A stretch of DNA of 64,000 bases, taken from Primulina eburnea (lineage: Eukaryota > Streptophyta > Magnoliopsida > Lamiales > Gesneriaceae). The stretch lies in NCBI RefSeq assembly GCF_022965805.1, contig NC_133101.1:3782001-3846000 (forward strand). The letters run 5' to 3'. Each line of letters opens with the position of its first letter. Positions within the stretch are counted from its first letter, which is position 1. The position numbers were made by a program, and so were the translations under genes. Below the pieces are notes generated by a model. It did not search any database. It was not told the origin of the DNA and saw only the letters and a program-made list of their open reading frames with translations. Shown here one piece after another: positions 11,628 through 24,288 of this stretch.

Positions 11628-14600
11628 TCAGGGGTGTAGATAGTCGCAGAATGCTCCTTTCTTGCAACGACCGCTCTCATAAAATTTACATACCCGCTGC
11701 CCTTTTGGTGGTGGCCTGGAATATCCTCCTCCTCCGCCACTACTACCACCATACTGTTGCCTTCCCCACTGAGGCCTGCCTCTACCAAATCCACCTGGTT
11801 CACCACCTTGATATCCCCACTCTCGGGGGCTACTGTACATGCGCTGACCATCCCACGGTAGGTTCCCATTAACTGGACTCAGATTTACGCCTGGATTTCC
11901 CCAACCTGACCCTGGGTTGGTCCCCCAACTGAGGTTTGTCATCCCCTGAGTTGGTCCTCCCAAGACAAGATTCACATTACCCTGCACTGTTACTAGATTA
12001 ATGTTACCCTGCACCGTTCCCCAACCAGGTTCGTTGGACTCTGATCCTGTACCAAGAACCATAGTTGCACCAACCATATCTTGACTAGTGTTGACTGAAG
12101 CAGGAGGGTGGAATTCTGATCCACCTTCACCGGGGTAAACCGGGGCATTAGTTTCTCCCTCACTGCTTGCTGATGAATGAACACTTGACCTCCGAAAAGA
12201 ATCTAGACCATCGATAAAAGATGATTCTACAGCTGGTTTGCATGGGAGAGAAGGCTGGCAAGCCAATTGTCTATCTCCTGTGGAGCTCAAGGCATCATTT
12301 TTTCCGGGATCATGTAAATGACTGAACTCGATCGAGCTAAAGCAATCATCTTTACAATCTTGAATCAACTCTTTTGCAAACTTCATGGCTGAAGTAGGAG
12401 AAGGGAAACCACCTTGTGATTCCATAGCATCAACTTCAGCCAATAAATCTGATACTGATTCCTCACCCAAAGCATCAAACTCAATAGGTTCGTTAAACAT
12501 TGCAAGCCAATTAGGTACATTTGGCGGAGAAGCATGAGTAATTTGGCCATTATTTGAAGTGGTGGCAGTAACATTATCACTTGTGACCTCCAGCGGTTTC
12601 AATGAAGATGGAGAGAGGAGACCAGAGTGCCATTCTTGCCCAGATGGTTTTGCCGATGCAGGGGAATATCCACACCAATCATCAGCTGCTTCAGGAAGCT
12701 GCAAATTACCCCCAACTGGACCAGAAGAACTGCTCCAGCTAGGGCCTGCATTTGGCACAATAAAATTTATAAAATCATATTGCTTGGTTCCGGTGGCCTG
12801 ATCTTCATTGTTAGACCTTGGCGTAGGACTTAATAGCTCAAGGATACTATGGTTTTGCATGGGAACATCTAAATATACAGATTGCTGCACTTCAGCAGTC
12901 TCAACTACCCCAAGCTTGTCAATGGTCTTTGGTGCGACACAAGGCAGATTTGGTACATTTGTACTCCGATCCTGTTTGATCGACTCCATTGACTTGGATA
13001 CAGGTGCAGAAGTGGATTCTAATTCCATTGAGCTCAAATCACCAGGTAGAGTCCCCGTGTTTTCTTCAGAAGACTGACCTGCTTGGCACCTATTGTTATA
13101 CTGATTTTCAAACTCGAGACCACTAGTTATCTGTTTTTTATTTATCCCACTTGAAGTATTTTCCCCATTGCGTGGATCTTGGCTTCGATCTGGAAGAGCT
13201 GCACATGAGGGATGGGAACTGCGTACTTGGACAATATCTGCACTAGAATTATTATCCTTGAGAAAATCCCAGGCTTGTGGATGGGAAGTACCAGAGGCAT
13301 CTTCCCTTACAGATCCGATGGTGTTTCCAGACAAAACATTTGAATTATCATACAAAGCCATCCCAGTTTGGTTACTATCACTAACGGTCCCATTTACAAC
13401 TCGGTCACCCCCAGTAGCCCCCAGATCCGGCGACTCTGTCGAAAGGTTGTACGGAAGGTCTGATGCGCCATGGAATTGCCTGTTCAAAGCATCGGTAAGA
13501 AGTAACGAGTCGTATTGCTCGTGATTTGTCCATATCCTCATATCATGTGGAAATAGACCAGTTGTATTCCACTTCCGCAGCTGCAACATGGCAAATGGTC
13601 CTTGAATTTTACCATTAGGATCACGATAATGCCACAATTTCTCTGTTTCAATATTACTAGCAGGTGGCGAGTTTCCCACGGAGTGGCTGGTAGTAGAAGT
13701 ATCCAATCCAATGGACCTAAGCATGGCTTGAACATCCATACCGATAGTTGCCTGAATTAGCAACGTTGACTTGATTCATACGTATATCTGAACTATGTGA
13801 TCCATTTGTATCTACTCTTTCTATCACTTTATCCTGCATCTGGATAGACCCCTCTCTTTTCCCTGGAAAAGACGTACCAAAAAGATTTCAGATTAAATTT
13901 ACCAGGAATGAGAGTTTTCAGTAACCTATCAATATGTCATCTTTACTCTCACCTTTTTTATCAGGAGAAATAGGATTCCGTCCATTTCCTGTAAATTTAG
14001 AGGATTTTGGCCTCAATTCATCTGCATCTGCATGATATGATCAGTGTAATGGAGTACTGAACCTTTTCTAACGAGATAAAATTTTCTGAAGTAAAACTAT
14101 TGTTGGCCCACCTCCCTTGTATTCAAGAGTTAAAAATAAAATGGTTTCTGGCATGGCAAGCGAAGGAAGGGTCAAAACTTCAAGATCTCCAGCGCTCGAA
14201 ATAGCATATTTCGAGAAAAATGTTTTCATCGAAATAAAATAACTGTTGGAAAGAAGCAGCAACATAGAGAATTTACCTTTTCTAGAGTTATCAGCACTTC
14301 TGACATCTTCCTCTGATTCATATGCTGGACTCATTTTTGGATCATCGTGTACAACTGGAATTTCAGCAATTCTGCGCTGTCGCTCCTCAGGTGACTTTAG
14401 CAGCTGTAATTTGTGAACATATTCTCTGAGAGTGAAATTAGTCAAGGGACTCCACGAAAATGCACTAGTTGTCATCATAGTCATGCAAGATATATAGAGA
14501 AAAATAAAGAAAATGAACAAATTCCAATCTAATTTTGTTATATAGGTATTGAAAGAACTTGAACCAGGAAACCAAATATGAGATGGACAAATATGTTATA

Positions 14601-17600
14601 AAACTATGTTAATAAACACACACAAAAAAAGGGAGATCATGCTGCTGAAAACCCCGAGTTCCCAATCAAAATATCTTTATCATAAGTAATGGCCAACAGG
14701 GACTATCATAAATAACATTGTCATCACCGACACACAATCTTCAACAATGCAATAAGCCAACGTATCCAGCTCAGCTGAACAATAGACTGACAGAATGTTT
14801 CTCAGATAAACCATCTTAAAAATTTTAAATAGTTGGTTCATAGTTGGAATATAGAATACTTATCGGTGAAAATATAGAAACGATTAAAAGACATGTGGCT
14901 TAAACAGTCTTTATTTTTCTTAATTCTTGAAATTACATTCTCTAGGGCTACCATATCAGCTAGTTTCAAAAAAAAAAAACACTAGGCATATTCTACACTT
15001 TTTCAATGCCGATTCATTTTCACAATTAAGGTTAAATAGAGAATTCAATAATTGGTCCAGATTGTGAAAAGAAAGACTCTCTAATGACTCAACCTGTATG
15101 ATGGCACTCACTACTTTAGGTTAACCACAAAGTCTAATGACGAAATACTAAAAAAAGGATATTCCTTCTTATGTCCCTTCTCGCTAGCTCGATCTCGAAG
15201 ATGATTTAGCCGCAATATTTCAGCCTCCAGCAACTACATTTTGATAAAAACCAGAATCATAACTAATGAAACCAAGAAACTCCGGAAAATGGAAATAAAA
15301 AAAAGGAAGTTCTTTTCTTTTTTTAAACGCAAGAACTCAAGTATTTCAGGAAAATCACGCAAAGGTCGTGCACCAACTTCAAGTTGGGCAAAATATATCA
15401 ACAGACTCACGTCATTGAGCCTGACTTGTTGGAGTTCCATTGCTTTCTTTTGCACCTCACCCTACAGTTAATTAAAATTATTGGAAACCAAAGATATAAA
15501 TTGTTTTAGGACGAACTCTAAAGAACATCAGGAACTACACTTACGACAGTGAACTGTTTCACAAGCCCACATCTAATGCTTTGGCGTAACCGTCTGCATT
15601 CATCCTGAAATCCAAAAAAATAAACTATGAAATTGAAACGTAAATGTTTAAAAAAGACAAACATGGAAGGACAGTTCAAAAGTCTCGATGGCTCAAGAAA
15701 TAAGTCTATTTGGCATTGCCTAGAGGCATACAGGATTAATCAGAAAATATAAGTGTCATCAATATAATCATTGCAAACCCAATTTAAATATGGAATATAC
15801 TCATACTGGTGACTTTACACAGTATGCTAATTGAGACATGAGTACTGCAGTAGAAATATTGACATTTTCACCAACACTGTGATCTTGAATAAAAGATTGA
15901 TTCAGATTTCAGTCTTCACAGCAAGATTAAGAGATATCTACTGGACTGATTCATTATGAATGATAACAAACTAAAGCAATTTTGTATCCGCATCATTAAC
16001 AATGGACGACACCAAGTCCTTTTAGAGATAAATCAGAAATAGGAATCCAGAAACATTATACTCTCTGATTTATCATTTATATATTAAAAAAGATATGGCA
16101 AATAAGATTTGTCAGATTTAAGAAGCAGCTACGTAAAAAAGTAACCTAAGATATATTTGAGAAGTTCCTGAATACAGTGTCTCGATTTACCTCAGTGACA
16201 GCTGCATTTGAAATAGCATCCAATGATACAACCTCTTTCTTGTTTAAGTTTAAAACTTCAAGCATGGTATCTGTTGTTTTATCACCGATTTTATATGGTT
16301 CAGCCACCTTACTAGTACCTGAACTCCAAAGATAAATACAAACAGATTCAGGAAATTTTAATGTGCATCTAAGCAGGTAAAATACGCTCAAACAGAAAAC
16401 AGACAGGCTAAAGCATGAAATTATAGATTCATTCATACCTACAACTTGAACAAGCCTATAAATATCTTGCTTCTGATCACAAGCCGATATTCTGATTCTC
16501 ACAATTGAGCCAACGACCTTATCATGGAAGTTGTCCCTATCTTCAATTAGATTCTCCAGTAAATTACGTCGTAAACAGATCAAGTTAATGTTGTGAACGT
16601 CAATTGCAGCATATTCATTTAACTTATTTAGCGGTGTTCCATCCTCACTTTTTTCACGGGTTTTTCGCTTTTTATTGTTAGTTGTTATCAACGAACTATA
16701 AGTGTTTCCATCAACCTCTAATTCGCTTGCAGTCGAACCAACAAATCCGGCTGGAATAAAAGAACTTGGACAATCCTCCTTTGTAAGAAAGTGATATTCA
16801 AGAAGCTGTAGCATTTCGATGTGACCAACACGAGGCTTTCCAAACAGATTTTTTAGCATATGATCGCAAATAATTTGGCCTTTCTGACGAGGATCCCGAA
16901 GATTGTTTTTCTTTACATAGTCAAGCAATAGCGTCTGCACATCGAACTGCGACAGAAGAGTTATATCACCGTTTTTCATGTGCCCCACAAACTCCAAGAG
17001 CTCTCTAGATGCCCATTCAGTGTTTTTCACAATTTCCGGTAACTCAATATCTTTGTGTCTTTGCTTGTCTGCTTCTTTTCCAATGTCTGGGTTATCTGTA
17101 TCTCCGCCATTGCCTTGATTGTTTTTATTTTTCTCCATCACCACCTGGTCAAAGGCGTTCTCAGAGCCAGAAACTTCACCAGTACTTGGTCTGTCAGTGT
17201 TCTTGTCAAATCCTGTCTTGTTTGTATCTTTGCTCATGTTAAGCTTACCAGTACCTACAACACTTTCCCCTTCGTCACCGTTTAGTTTCTCCACTTGGTT
17301 CTGGATACTTGATGCGACCAAGCTTAGCTGATTATTTTGCAACAAACTCATCTCTTCACGGGGTTTACGCAATTCCGAATGTGCGGAACTCATGTAAGAT
17401 ATAGCATTTCCATCATGGGAAGAATGATGCGCGTTAATTAATCGAGGCTTGGAAGCCACTGCATGTGCACCATTCCAAGGGCTTTTAGCTTGTGTGAGTT
17501 CGCCCAGTGTTAATGATAACTTGTCTTTCAAGCACGTCCAGTACACCTTGAAGAGATACTCCCAGCTCGTTTTGTCATCAAAATCCACTTGAACCTGTAT

Positions 17601-19231
17601 ATATTAATTTCAGAAGGGTAGTTAGCATAAGCTATAACTTCAAATGTGTCCATAGGTATGCTATTTATATTTAATGTCATAGTCAGTAGTCCCAAATCGT
17701 TGCAACTGTAACAGAACACGTAATCTTGACAGTATGCTAAAAATCCATTCTCTCATTAATTATAGGGTGTTTTGAATCTAACAAGGTTAAAGTTATACAA
17801 CTCCAAAACCAGCTCGATCTCTATATTCTAGATATCGAAAAATAAAATAACACAACAGATCCTATTACAACAATTAGTATGTGGCGAATACTTTAAAAAG
17901 TATGAATATCTTTAAAGAAAAAAAGTTATTCAAAGATACGCTCTCTTAAATCTACAATAAATGTGAATGATGGCAAATATGGCGCCAACGGTATATCTAT
18001 GATTTATAAATATTAAATATAACAGAAATGACTATAAACTTGCACAATAGCAGCACGGGGAATTGGGATGCACAATAAAAGCACGTGAATTAGGAGAAGC
18101 AATTGTTGAAACTTGATAATGTTTCAAATGAAAAGTGTGCATACCGCATCTTCATTTGCCTGGTCTTTATTCTCAATCAGCATGATTGTCTTCAGGCAAA
18201 TTGTGCAAAATCCTTTGTTGCCTCTCACAGACAAGTAGTCTGTGTCTCTAGCACATCCCTTGCACAATGAATAGGTGCAAGTGTAGCACATGTAGTGAGA
18301 AGGCTTCTGACATGTGCTACATATGTGCCAACCTGAAAATATGAGCACCATAAGAACTTAGCAAGGGCAGAGAAAGAAATCAATGAAATGCATAATCACA
18401 GACAATCAAAAACTGTGTCAAGTACAATTAATCCAAATATAAAGCCACAAAACAAGCCAAAAATACAGAATAAACTCCAAAATTGAGAATTCAACAGAAA
18501 TGTGACATCAACAAGCGATGACATACGAGAACAAAGAAAAAGAGACATACCACAATTCCACTTGGCTTTCGAGCGGAAAAAGGCTTCATCCCTCTTAATG
18601 CACGCTGGATGATATGCTTTCGGACAGCCCCTGTGCAGTAAAATAGAGACTCAATGCAATAGACAGCAAAGGTCCCAACTTAACATTCTCAAAGAACTTT
18701 TTCACATGATATAAAGATGACAGGAAAGACATTTTCTTCAATCAAGAAAAAATAATATAAAACGACTAAAAAGTATTATTTGAAAAATTGCTAGAATTGT
18801 TCAAATACGAATGAAACTCACTTGCGATCGCAAAGCACCAGAGAACCCCCATCGAAACAGATAAAGCAAACATCTTCCTCCTCATCCTCCTGTTTCTTCC
18901 GCTTAGGAGGAGGAGGCCTCTCCGCCAGTTGCCCCTTCGGTGGTCGCCCTCTTTTCTTCCTCTTATCCGCGGCACCGATCACCACCACGTTCGTCGGCAC
19001 AACCGGAATTTCCGACGTAGGTACATGATTCACCACCGTGGGCGGATCCGAACATCCACCCACCGCCGTCGGGACATCAGTCAACTGAGACGCGCCGGAA
19101 TCTCGCCGAATCTCCGGCAAAGACACCGAAACCTCCACCCCTACCTTACGTCCAAGGGAAACATCATCTTCATCATCGCTGAATCCTTGAGTCTGAGCTA
19201 CCGCAGCTAACAGGGTCTCTATGTTCTCCAT
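11628..19231 (-). CDS. NERD / C3H44-like PHD-SWIB-Plus3-GYF-CCCH protein
   Basis: Exons in order are 18822-19231, 18551-18630, 18145-18332, 16439-17594, 16191-16318, 15545-15604, 15411-15461, 15163-15233, 14277-14431, 13953-14027, then 13862 down to 11628. Domains by approximate residue are a Cys-rich PHD finger (121-220, VCFICFDGG), SWIB (418-496), Plus3 (553-685), GYF (about 865-920, KLWHYRDPNGKIQGPF), and a C-terminal C-x7-C-x5-C-x3-H finger ending CDYLHP. A WG/GW-rich stretch precedes the finger (PGWGT, LSWGT, SGWGN, REWGY, PQWGR). Arabidopsis NERD has this domain set and is known to bind histone H3 and AGO2 through PHD and GW motifs in small-RNA-directed silencing, so a nuclear chromatin role is likely. 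Intron 8 (14432-15162) looks like a U12 AT-AC intron. The last exon must either contain a 76-nt intron (13752-13827), giving 1,510 residues, or carry a 1-nt frameshift near 13750. Confidence 0.88.
14432..15162 (-). other. Probable U12-type AT-AC intron
   Basis: On the minus strand the exon ends AAGAAGGA and the intron begins ATATCCTTT, an exact match to the AT-AC U12 5' splice site. It ends CCCTTGACTAATTTCAC, with a U12-like branch site (CCTTGAC) whose adenosine lies 10 nt from the terminal AC. No usable GT donor or AG acceptor here keeps the reading frame. AT-AC splicing joins GA to T in frame, giving KKDLREYVHKL, which matches the family. Confidence 0.85.
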
Positions 19232-19868
19232 AAAAACCTAACAAAACCCAGAAATCACCACCAAGAAATCCACCTCCAGCTGAACCCACAAAAGATCATC
19301 GATCACGGCACCTCTTTTTGGCCAGAATCGAGATACCCAACTCGAGAAACAAAGAAAAAAAGACGGTAGAGATATAAGATTGGCAAAAGGCCAGAAGGGT
19401 TAGGGATGTGCTCAGTCCTTTTTCATCTGCAATAATCTGTAACGAAGAAAAAAAAATTAATTTTGCTGTCAAATAAAAAAAACAATAAACAAATAATTTC
19501 GGCGACGAGTGGATTTTAGTGTAAAAATGGGGGGCTCCCACTCGCAGCCCATCAAGTGTCGGATGCAATAACATTACATACATGTGGGGCGAATGAGTTG
19601 CAGGAGTCAAACACCGAAACGCGGTAAAGAATTGGGGAACACGTGAATCGGGGCTGTGGGGTCCCTGAAATTGCGTTGTGTTGCCTTTTCTTTACTTTTT
19701 AGCACTCTTAGAAGGCTGCTGTAGCAGCCAGCCACCATGCGGAGAAGTGGGAACTTGGACCTCTCCAGCCATTTATGGGCTACAACGAGAGCTAAATCCC
19801 TTTTCATGTTACTACTATATGATTTGATATAAACGAACCATATTAAAGTTTCAAACTATAACATGATT
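19232..19868. other. Upstream region of the NERD-like gene
   Basis: This is the 5' leader and promoter of the minus-strand gene. Short open frames at 19296-19807 lack any family resemblance. Nothing else was recognised. Confidence 0.4.
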
Positions 19869-20965
19869 TGAATTAACCAGATGTGTTGACATGAGTAATA
19901 GATGACGTCGAATCGATCGGAGGTTTTTGAAATAGTTATGGTAACAGACAATACATAACATAGAAGGTAAAAACTTGTGTGACACAGTCTCAGATGTCGT
20001 ATTTTATGAGACAGATCTTTTATTAGGGTCATCCATGAAAAAGTACTTTTTATGCTAAGAATATTATAAATTTTTATTGTGAATATCGATGGGATTGACC
20101 TGTCTCACAGATAAATATTCATTAGACCGTCTCACGAGAGAGCTACTCAACATAGAATGATAATTCTGGGATTTACCAAGAAAATTTTATGCGCATAAAT
20201 CTAGTGTAACCATTTATTTTAAAAATATATATATCAAAATTCAAGCATTCATATACAGTAAACCTTTTCATTTTTATAATATGATATCAATTATTTATAT
20301 TTGAGATTCTAACTACAATTCGAATCAACCAGATGTGTCAATATAAGTAGTGACTAATGCTGATCAATCGATCGGAGTAACTAGTATAGTCAAGGCAAGG
20401 AGTAGATTTTTAAACGTAGTCTATGGTTTTAATAATCCGGATAAATATATGTTTGTTGTGAAATCATTATGTATTAATATTTTGTCGTATTAGATTTTAA
20501 ATAACGATCGCGACGGATTAAACAGAAAATAACATGATATTTATGATATATATGAAATAGATACATATCACTCTGGTGTAACCTTTTATTTATATGGAAA
20601 ATTTATCAAATTCCAGCTTTTATTTAAAACTTTTTCATGTAGTAACTAGCTAGCTAGTTTAGTCGAAGCATGGTGTAGAGTTTTTAAACCTAGCATAGGG
20701 TTTTAATAAATCCGGATGAACATATATTTATGGCGAAATCATTATGTATTTTTTTTTTCTATTGTTGCAACGTGTTAAACAAAAAGTAGAATGATGTTTA
20801 TGGGATTTAGGGAGAAAAAACAGACACATGTCACTCTAATATAACATTTCTTTTATATATAAAACGGAAAATTTGTCAAATTTGAGCTTTTATTTCACAC
20901 ATTTTCATGTAGTAACTAGTTTAGTCGAAGTATGTGGAGGATTTTCAAATCTAGCCTAGGGTTTT
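19869..20965. repeat. Degenerate tandem array, about 270-bp unit
   Basis: Shared blocks recur. AACCAGATGTGT with ATCGATCGGAG occurs at about 19875 and 20328. AGTAACTAG followed by TAGTCAAGG or TAGTCGAAG occurs at 20376, 20641 and 20911. The block AGGGTTTTAATAA, or a close variant, occurs at about 20428, 20695 and 20957. Periods are 265 and 270 bp. The first two units are 454 bp apart, which becomes about 270 once the 183-bp MITE inside unit 1 is subtracted. The units are AT-rich and non-coding. Confidence 0.7.
19966..20148 (+). mobile_element. GTCTCAC MITE, complete copy
   Basis: This 183-bp element starts GGTAAAAACTTGTGTGA and ends GAGAGCTACTC. It is flanked by perfect 9-bp direct repeats AACATAGAA at 19957-19965 and 20149-20157. 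Internal blocks GGGTCATCCATGAAAAAGTA, TTTATGCTAAGAATATTA and TTGACCTGTCTCACAGATAA are shared with the other copies. The 9-bp duplication suggests a MULE-derived MITE. It interrupts the first unit of the local tandem array. Confidence 0.88.
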
Positions 20966-21149
20966 AATAAATGGAGATAAACTAGTACGATATTCTAGTA
21001 CATGAAATATTTATGTACAAATCGTAAAAATATATGGCTTATCGTACTAGAATAATCATTCTTGTTTTGAAAACTATTGTGGTTTTGTGTGTGACCATTG
21101 CAGGTGATATATACATGCAGGAGGCTCAGATGTACGAGGTGATGCATCA

Positions 21150-21362
21150 ACTAGAAGAGCAGCAAGAGCGGAGTCAGAAATATGGTTCCGCTCAGACTAA
21201 AATTTTAAATTTTATAATTTTTTAATATATTAAATTGATCTATCCGAGCCTAATATTATATTATTCCAAAATTATATAAAATTTACACATAATTTTTTTT
21301 AAAAAAAATTAGGCCATCCGGGCTTAACCCGAGTACAAGAGCCTTTGGCTCCACCCCTGTAG
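21150..21362. mobile_element. Possible relative of the CAGTGGCGGAG hAT MITE
   Basis: GCGGAGTCAGAAATATGG at the left and GCCTTTGGCTCCACCCCTG at the right flank an A/T-rich middle containing TTATATAAAATTTACACATAA. The layout and motifs resemble the hAT MITE at 29950-30135. No target duplication is clear, so the limits are approximate. Confidence 0.4.
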
Positions 21363-22499
21363 AGGAGTCGTTTTTGAGTTTGTTATGTTTCGTGTATTTG
21401 TAGCCGACTTGAACATTTTGTTGGGAAATGTCTCGTGTATTTGTAGTCAACTTAGAAAGTTTTGCATGTTTCATTTTGTCGCGATGATTTGTTGCACTGT
21501 AAAACTGAATAAACATGTTTTTAAGTTGCTATATGTGGTATTATGTATGACATTATATCATGCTATGATATTACTTATTACAATATCATATGTTATAACA
21601 TCATGTATTGGGTGCTACCGTATTATATATTCGTTTCTCATACGTCTTGGTTATGTCAAAATTTTTATAGGACCAAAATCTAAACATTAATTTTTACACT
21701 TTTTTGTTGTTTACTTTAATTTAAACATAATCACATGATAAGTAAACACTATAAAGATGTCTGATGCTCACATTGATAAAAATTAGTGTTTCATTAAACT
21801 CTTTTGTTGGTCACTCACACGATTTTTTTTTTTTTACAGTTTTACTTTTACAAAATATTTGTTACGTAAATTTTATTATGGTGCGCGTATTGATAATTTT
21901 CGTACATCTCATCATCTTCTTCCATTTTTTCTCTAGCTTCTCGCTACTTTATCACAAAGTCGAAATTCTTTATCTTTTGTAAAATTTTGAATTTTAAAAA
22001 CTTTGCGTAAAAATCTTATCTCATGCAAAATTACTAGTTTCGCTCGACGTAAAGTTCGGCGCACTAAAACAATTATTAGTCCCACACGATGGAAATACTA
22101 AGAAGAAAAGTGGAAATTTTTGGTCAAAGTGTTGAATGTACGGGTAAAGTAAAATAGATTAATTAAGCGGAGATATTGTTTATATTATCGAATTAATTAA
22201 GGGATGGTCAATTTGATTATTGACACAATTCATATAGTAATTCACTTGTTAATACTTGGAAACTAAGCTAACATATATAATTTGAAATCGATAGTTTTGA
22301 CCAAAGTAATGAAGTTTCGGAAATCTTGATAATTAATTTAAAATCATTTTGTCGTTCTACTCTTTTGTAATATATAATTTGTGACCAGATAATCATATTT
22401 TTCAAAGTGTAATTTATGTCTTGGTCATTTAAAATGCTTTCACTAATTTTTTTCAATACTATCTTCATGGTTAAGTACAAGTGAAAGAATACAAAAATC

Positions 22500-22645
22500 A
22501 CATGAGATTGTCTAACGAGTTAATTTCGTGAGACTAATATCTTATTTGAGCTACATATGAAAATTCATTTTTAATCTCAAAAATATTATTTTTTATTGTG
22601 AACATGGATGTGGTTGACCCGTCTAACAAAAAAAAATCCGTGACA
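22500..22645 (+). mobile_element. Decayed GTCTCAC MITE
   Basis: A degenerate copy: GAGATTGTCTAACGAG at the left, then ATCTTATTTGAGCTACATATG, TTATTTTTTATTGTGAACATG, and GGTTGACCCGTCTAACA at the right. The palindromic ends have lost several matches. Confidence 0.55.
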
Positions 22646-23080
22646 AAAAAAAAAATATTAAACGTAAAAACTGTACTATATACTTGGAACAAAGAAAATT
22701 GAAAAGAATCTTGTAAATTTAAGACAGATGATATATTATTAGAACATCTATTATATACTAAAATAAAATAGAAAATGGATGATAATAGCTTATTTTTTAA
22801 AAAGAAAAAATATATATTTAATTTTCAAACTCTGATGTTGAGTTTTTGGCTTTGGTGGACTAAAAAAAGATGTCCCTTTGTCAAGCTAACAAATAGACAT
22901 TAATATATATATATTATTAAAAATACGTTAATGAAACCCAATAAGAAATAGTAAAATATGGCTAAAAGGACATTATTGTACTTTAATTAATATACATTTA
23001 ACAATAAATTGTTGAGGCTAAGGTCAACGAAATCGACCAAAGAAAAATGGTCTACGGATATGTATTTGGATCTTAAATAA

Positions 23081-23232
23081 TTGAGTGACCGACCATTTTA
23101 CAGATCTTAATCTGTGATATAGGTCAGCCCTATTCATATTCACAATAAAAAGTAATATTCATAGCATAAAAAATAATATTTTTTCATGGATGACCTAAAT
23201 AAGAGATCCGTCTCACAAATACAACCCGTGAA
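23081..23232 (-). mobile_element. Decayed GTCTCAC MITE, reverse orientation
   Basis: Reverse copy with GGTCAGCCCTATTCATATTC, TAAAAAGTAATATTCATAGC, TTTTTTCATGGATGACCTAA and GAGATCCGTCTCACAAATAC. The distal terminus is truncated at ACCCGTGAACAC. Confidence 0.65.
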
Positions 23233-23380
23233 CACTAAATGTGGTAAAATATTAAAGAAAAATTACCAGAACACTACATTTTTTTACCACAAATTGTGTG
23301 ACAATACATAATAAAATTAATAATTATATCATTTCTATTTAATATAGAGTGCTCCTGTTTTAATATAGTGAAATATTATA

Positions 23381-23562
23381 TTCAAGAACTTGTGTAAGAT
23401 GGTTTTATGGTCGTATTTTGTGAGATAGATCTCTTATTTGGGTTATCCATGAAAAATTATTACTTTTTATGCTAAGAGTATTACTTTTTATTATGAATAT
23501 CAATAGGGTTGATCTGTCTCACATATAAAGATTCGTGAGATCGTCTCACAAGAAACCTATTC
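23381..23562 (+). mobile_element. GTCTCAC MITE, complete copy
   Basis: A 182-bp copy starting TTCAAGAACTTGTGTAAGA and ending AAGAAACCTATTC. It is flanked by near-perfect 9-bp repeats AATATTATA (23372-23380) and AATATCATA (23563-23571). It shares all internal blocks of the family. Confidence 0.8.
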
Positions 23563-24288
23563 AATATCATAAAAGTGAAAAGCGTGCATAACTGCATTAA
23601 ATAAAAACAGAGTCAACTTATTAAAGTTTTGCCGATTTACCAAAAAACCTAACAATCTATGACAAATTGATAATGCAATTCAAAATTTTAAATAATATAT
23701 TATCTTAAAATATCACGTTTCAATCGTTCTCGGATATTTATTACCTCAGCTGACCAATGCAACCGTGGATATTAGTTAGGACGTTTAGTATTGACTATTG
23801 AGTTTGCTTTTATAGATCCTCCATAATCCAACACGCGTTCCTCTATCTTTACCACTTTTACAACAAAATATGCTTTTTCTTTATTTGTTTCAACACTGAA
23901 GTTTGTTTGTTTTCTTTTAAAAATTTCAAAAGACACGTCTGAATAAATAGAGTGGACATTTTAATTTCTGAAATTCGCGCTAAATTTATTTTTTAAAAAC
24001 GATATTCTTTTGCTAAAATGCAAATATTTTTCAAAATTGAGGTACTTTTTTTTAAATACACAGAGTAAGTATTTTTAAAAAAAAATTCTCACAAGGTATA
24101 AATGTGGGTCGGAAGATGGGCCCTTATTTTGTGGGCTCCATCATTTGGACCACACAATATAATTTGTCAGAAATATAGGTAAAAGTAATGGGTCAATTAT
24201 AATTCTGGACTCTATAATAAAAGAGGCAAAGATTTCTGGGCCTTAACAATTGCCGGGCCCGAAGTACTTACTGTCGGAAAAATTTAAC

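Larger units (their letters stand above)
20966..24288. other. AT-rich intergenic region with MITE copies
   Basis: No gene is recognised here. Short open frames at 21034-21225, 21385-21690 and 21764-21982 have biased composition and no family resemblance. The region holds one complete and two decayed copies of the GTCTCAC MITE (listed separately) and AT-rich spacer. Confidence 0.5.

Noticed and set aside
21034..21225. 63-codon frame with a hydrophobic start (MAYRTRIIILVLKTIVVLCV)
   Set aside because: It reads into a transposon-like segment and ends in AT-rich sequence; the signal-peptide look alone is not enough.
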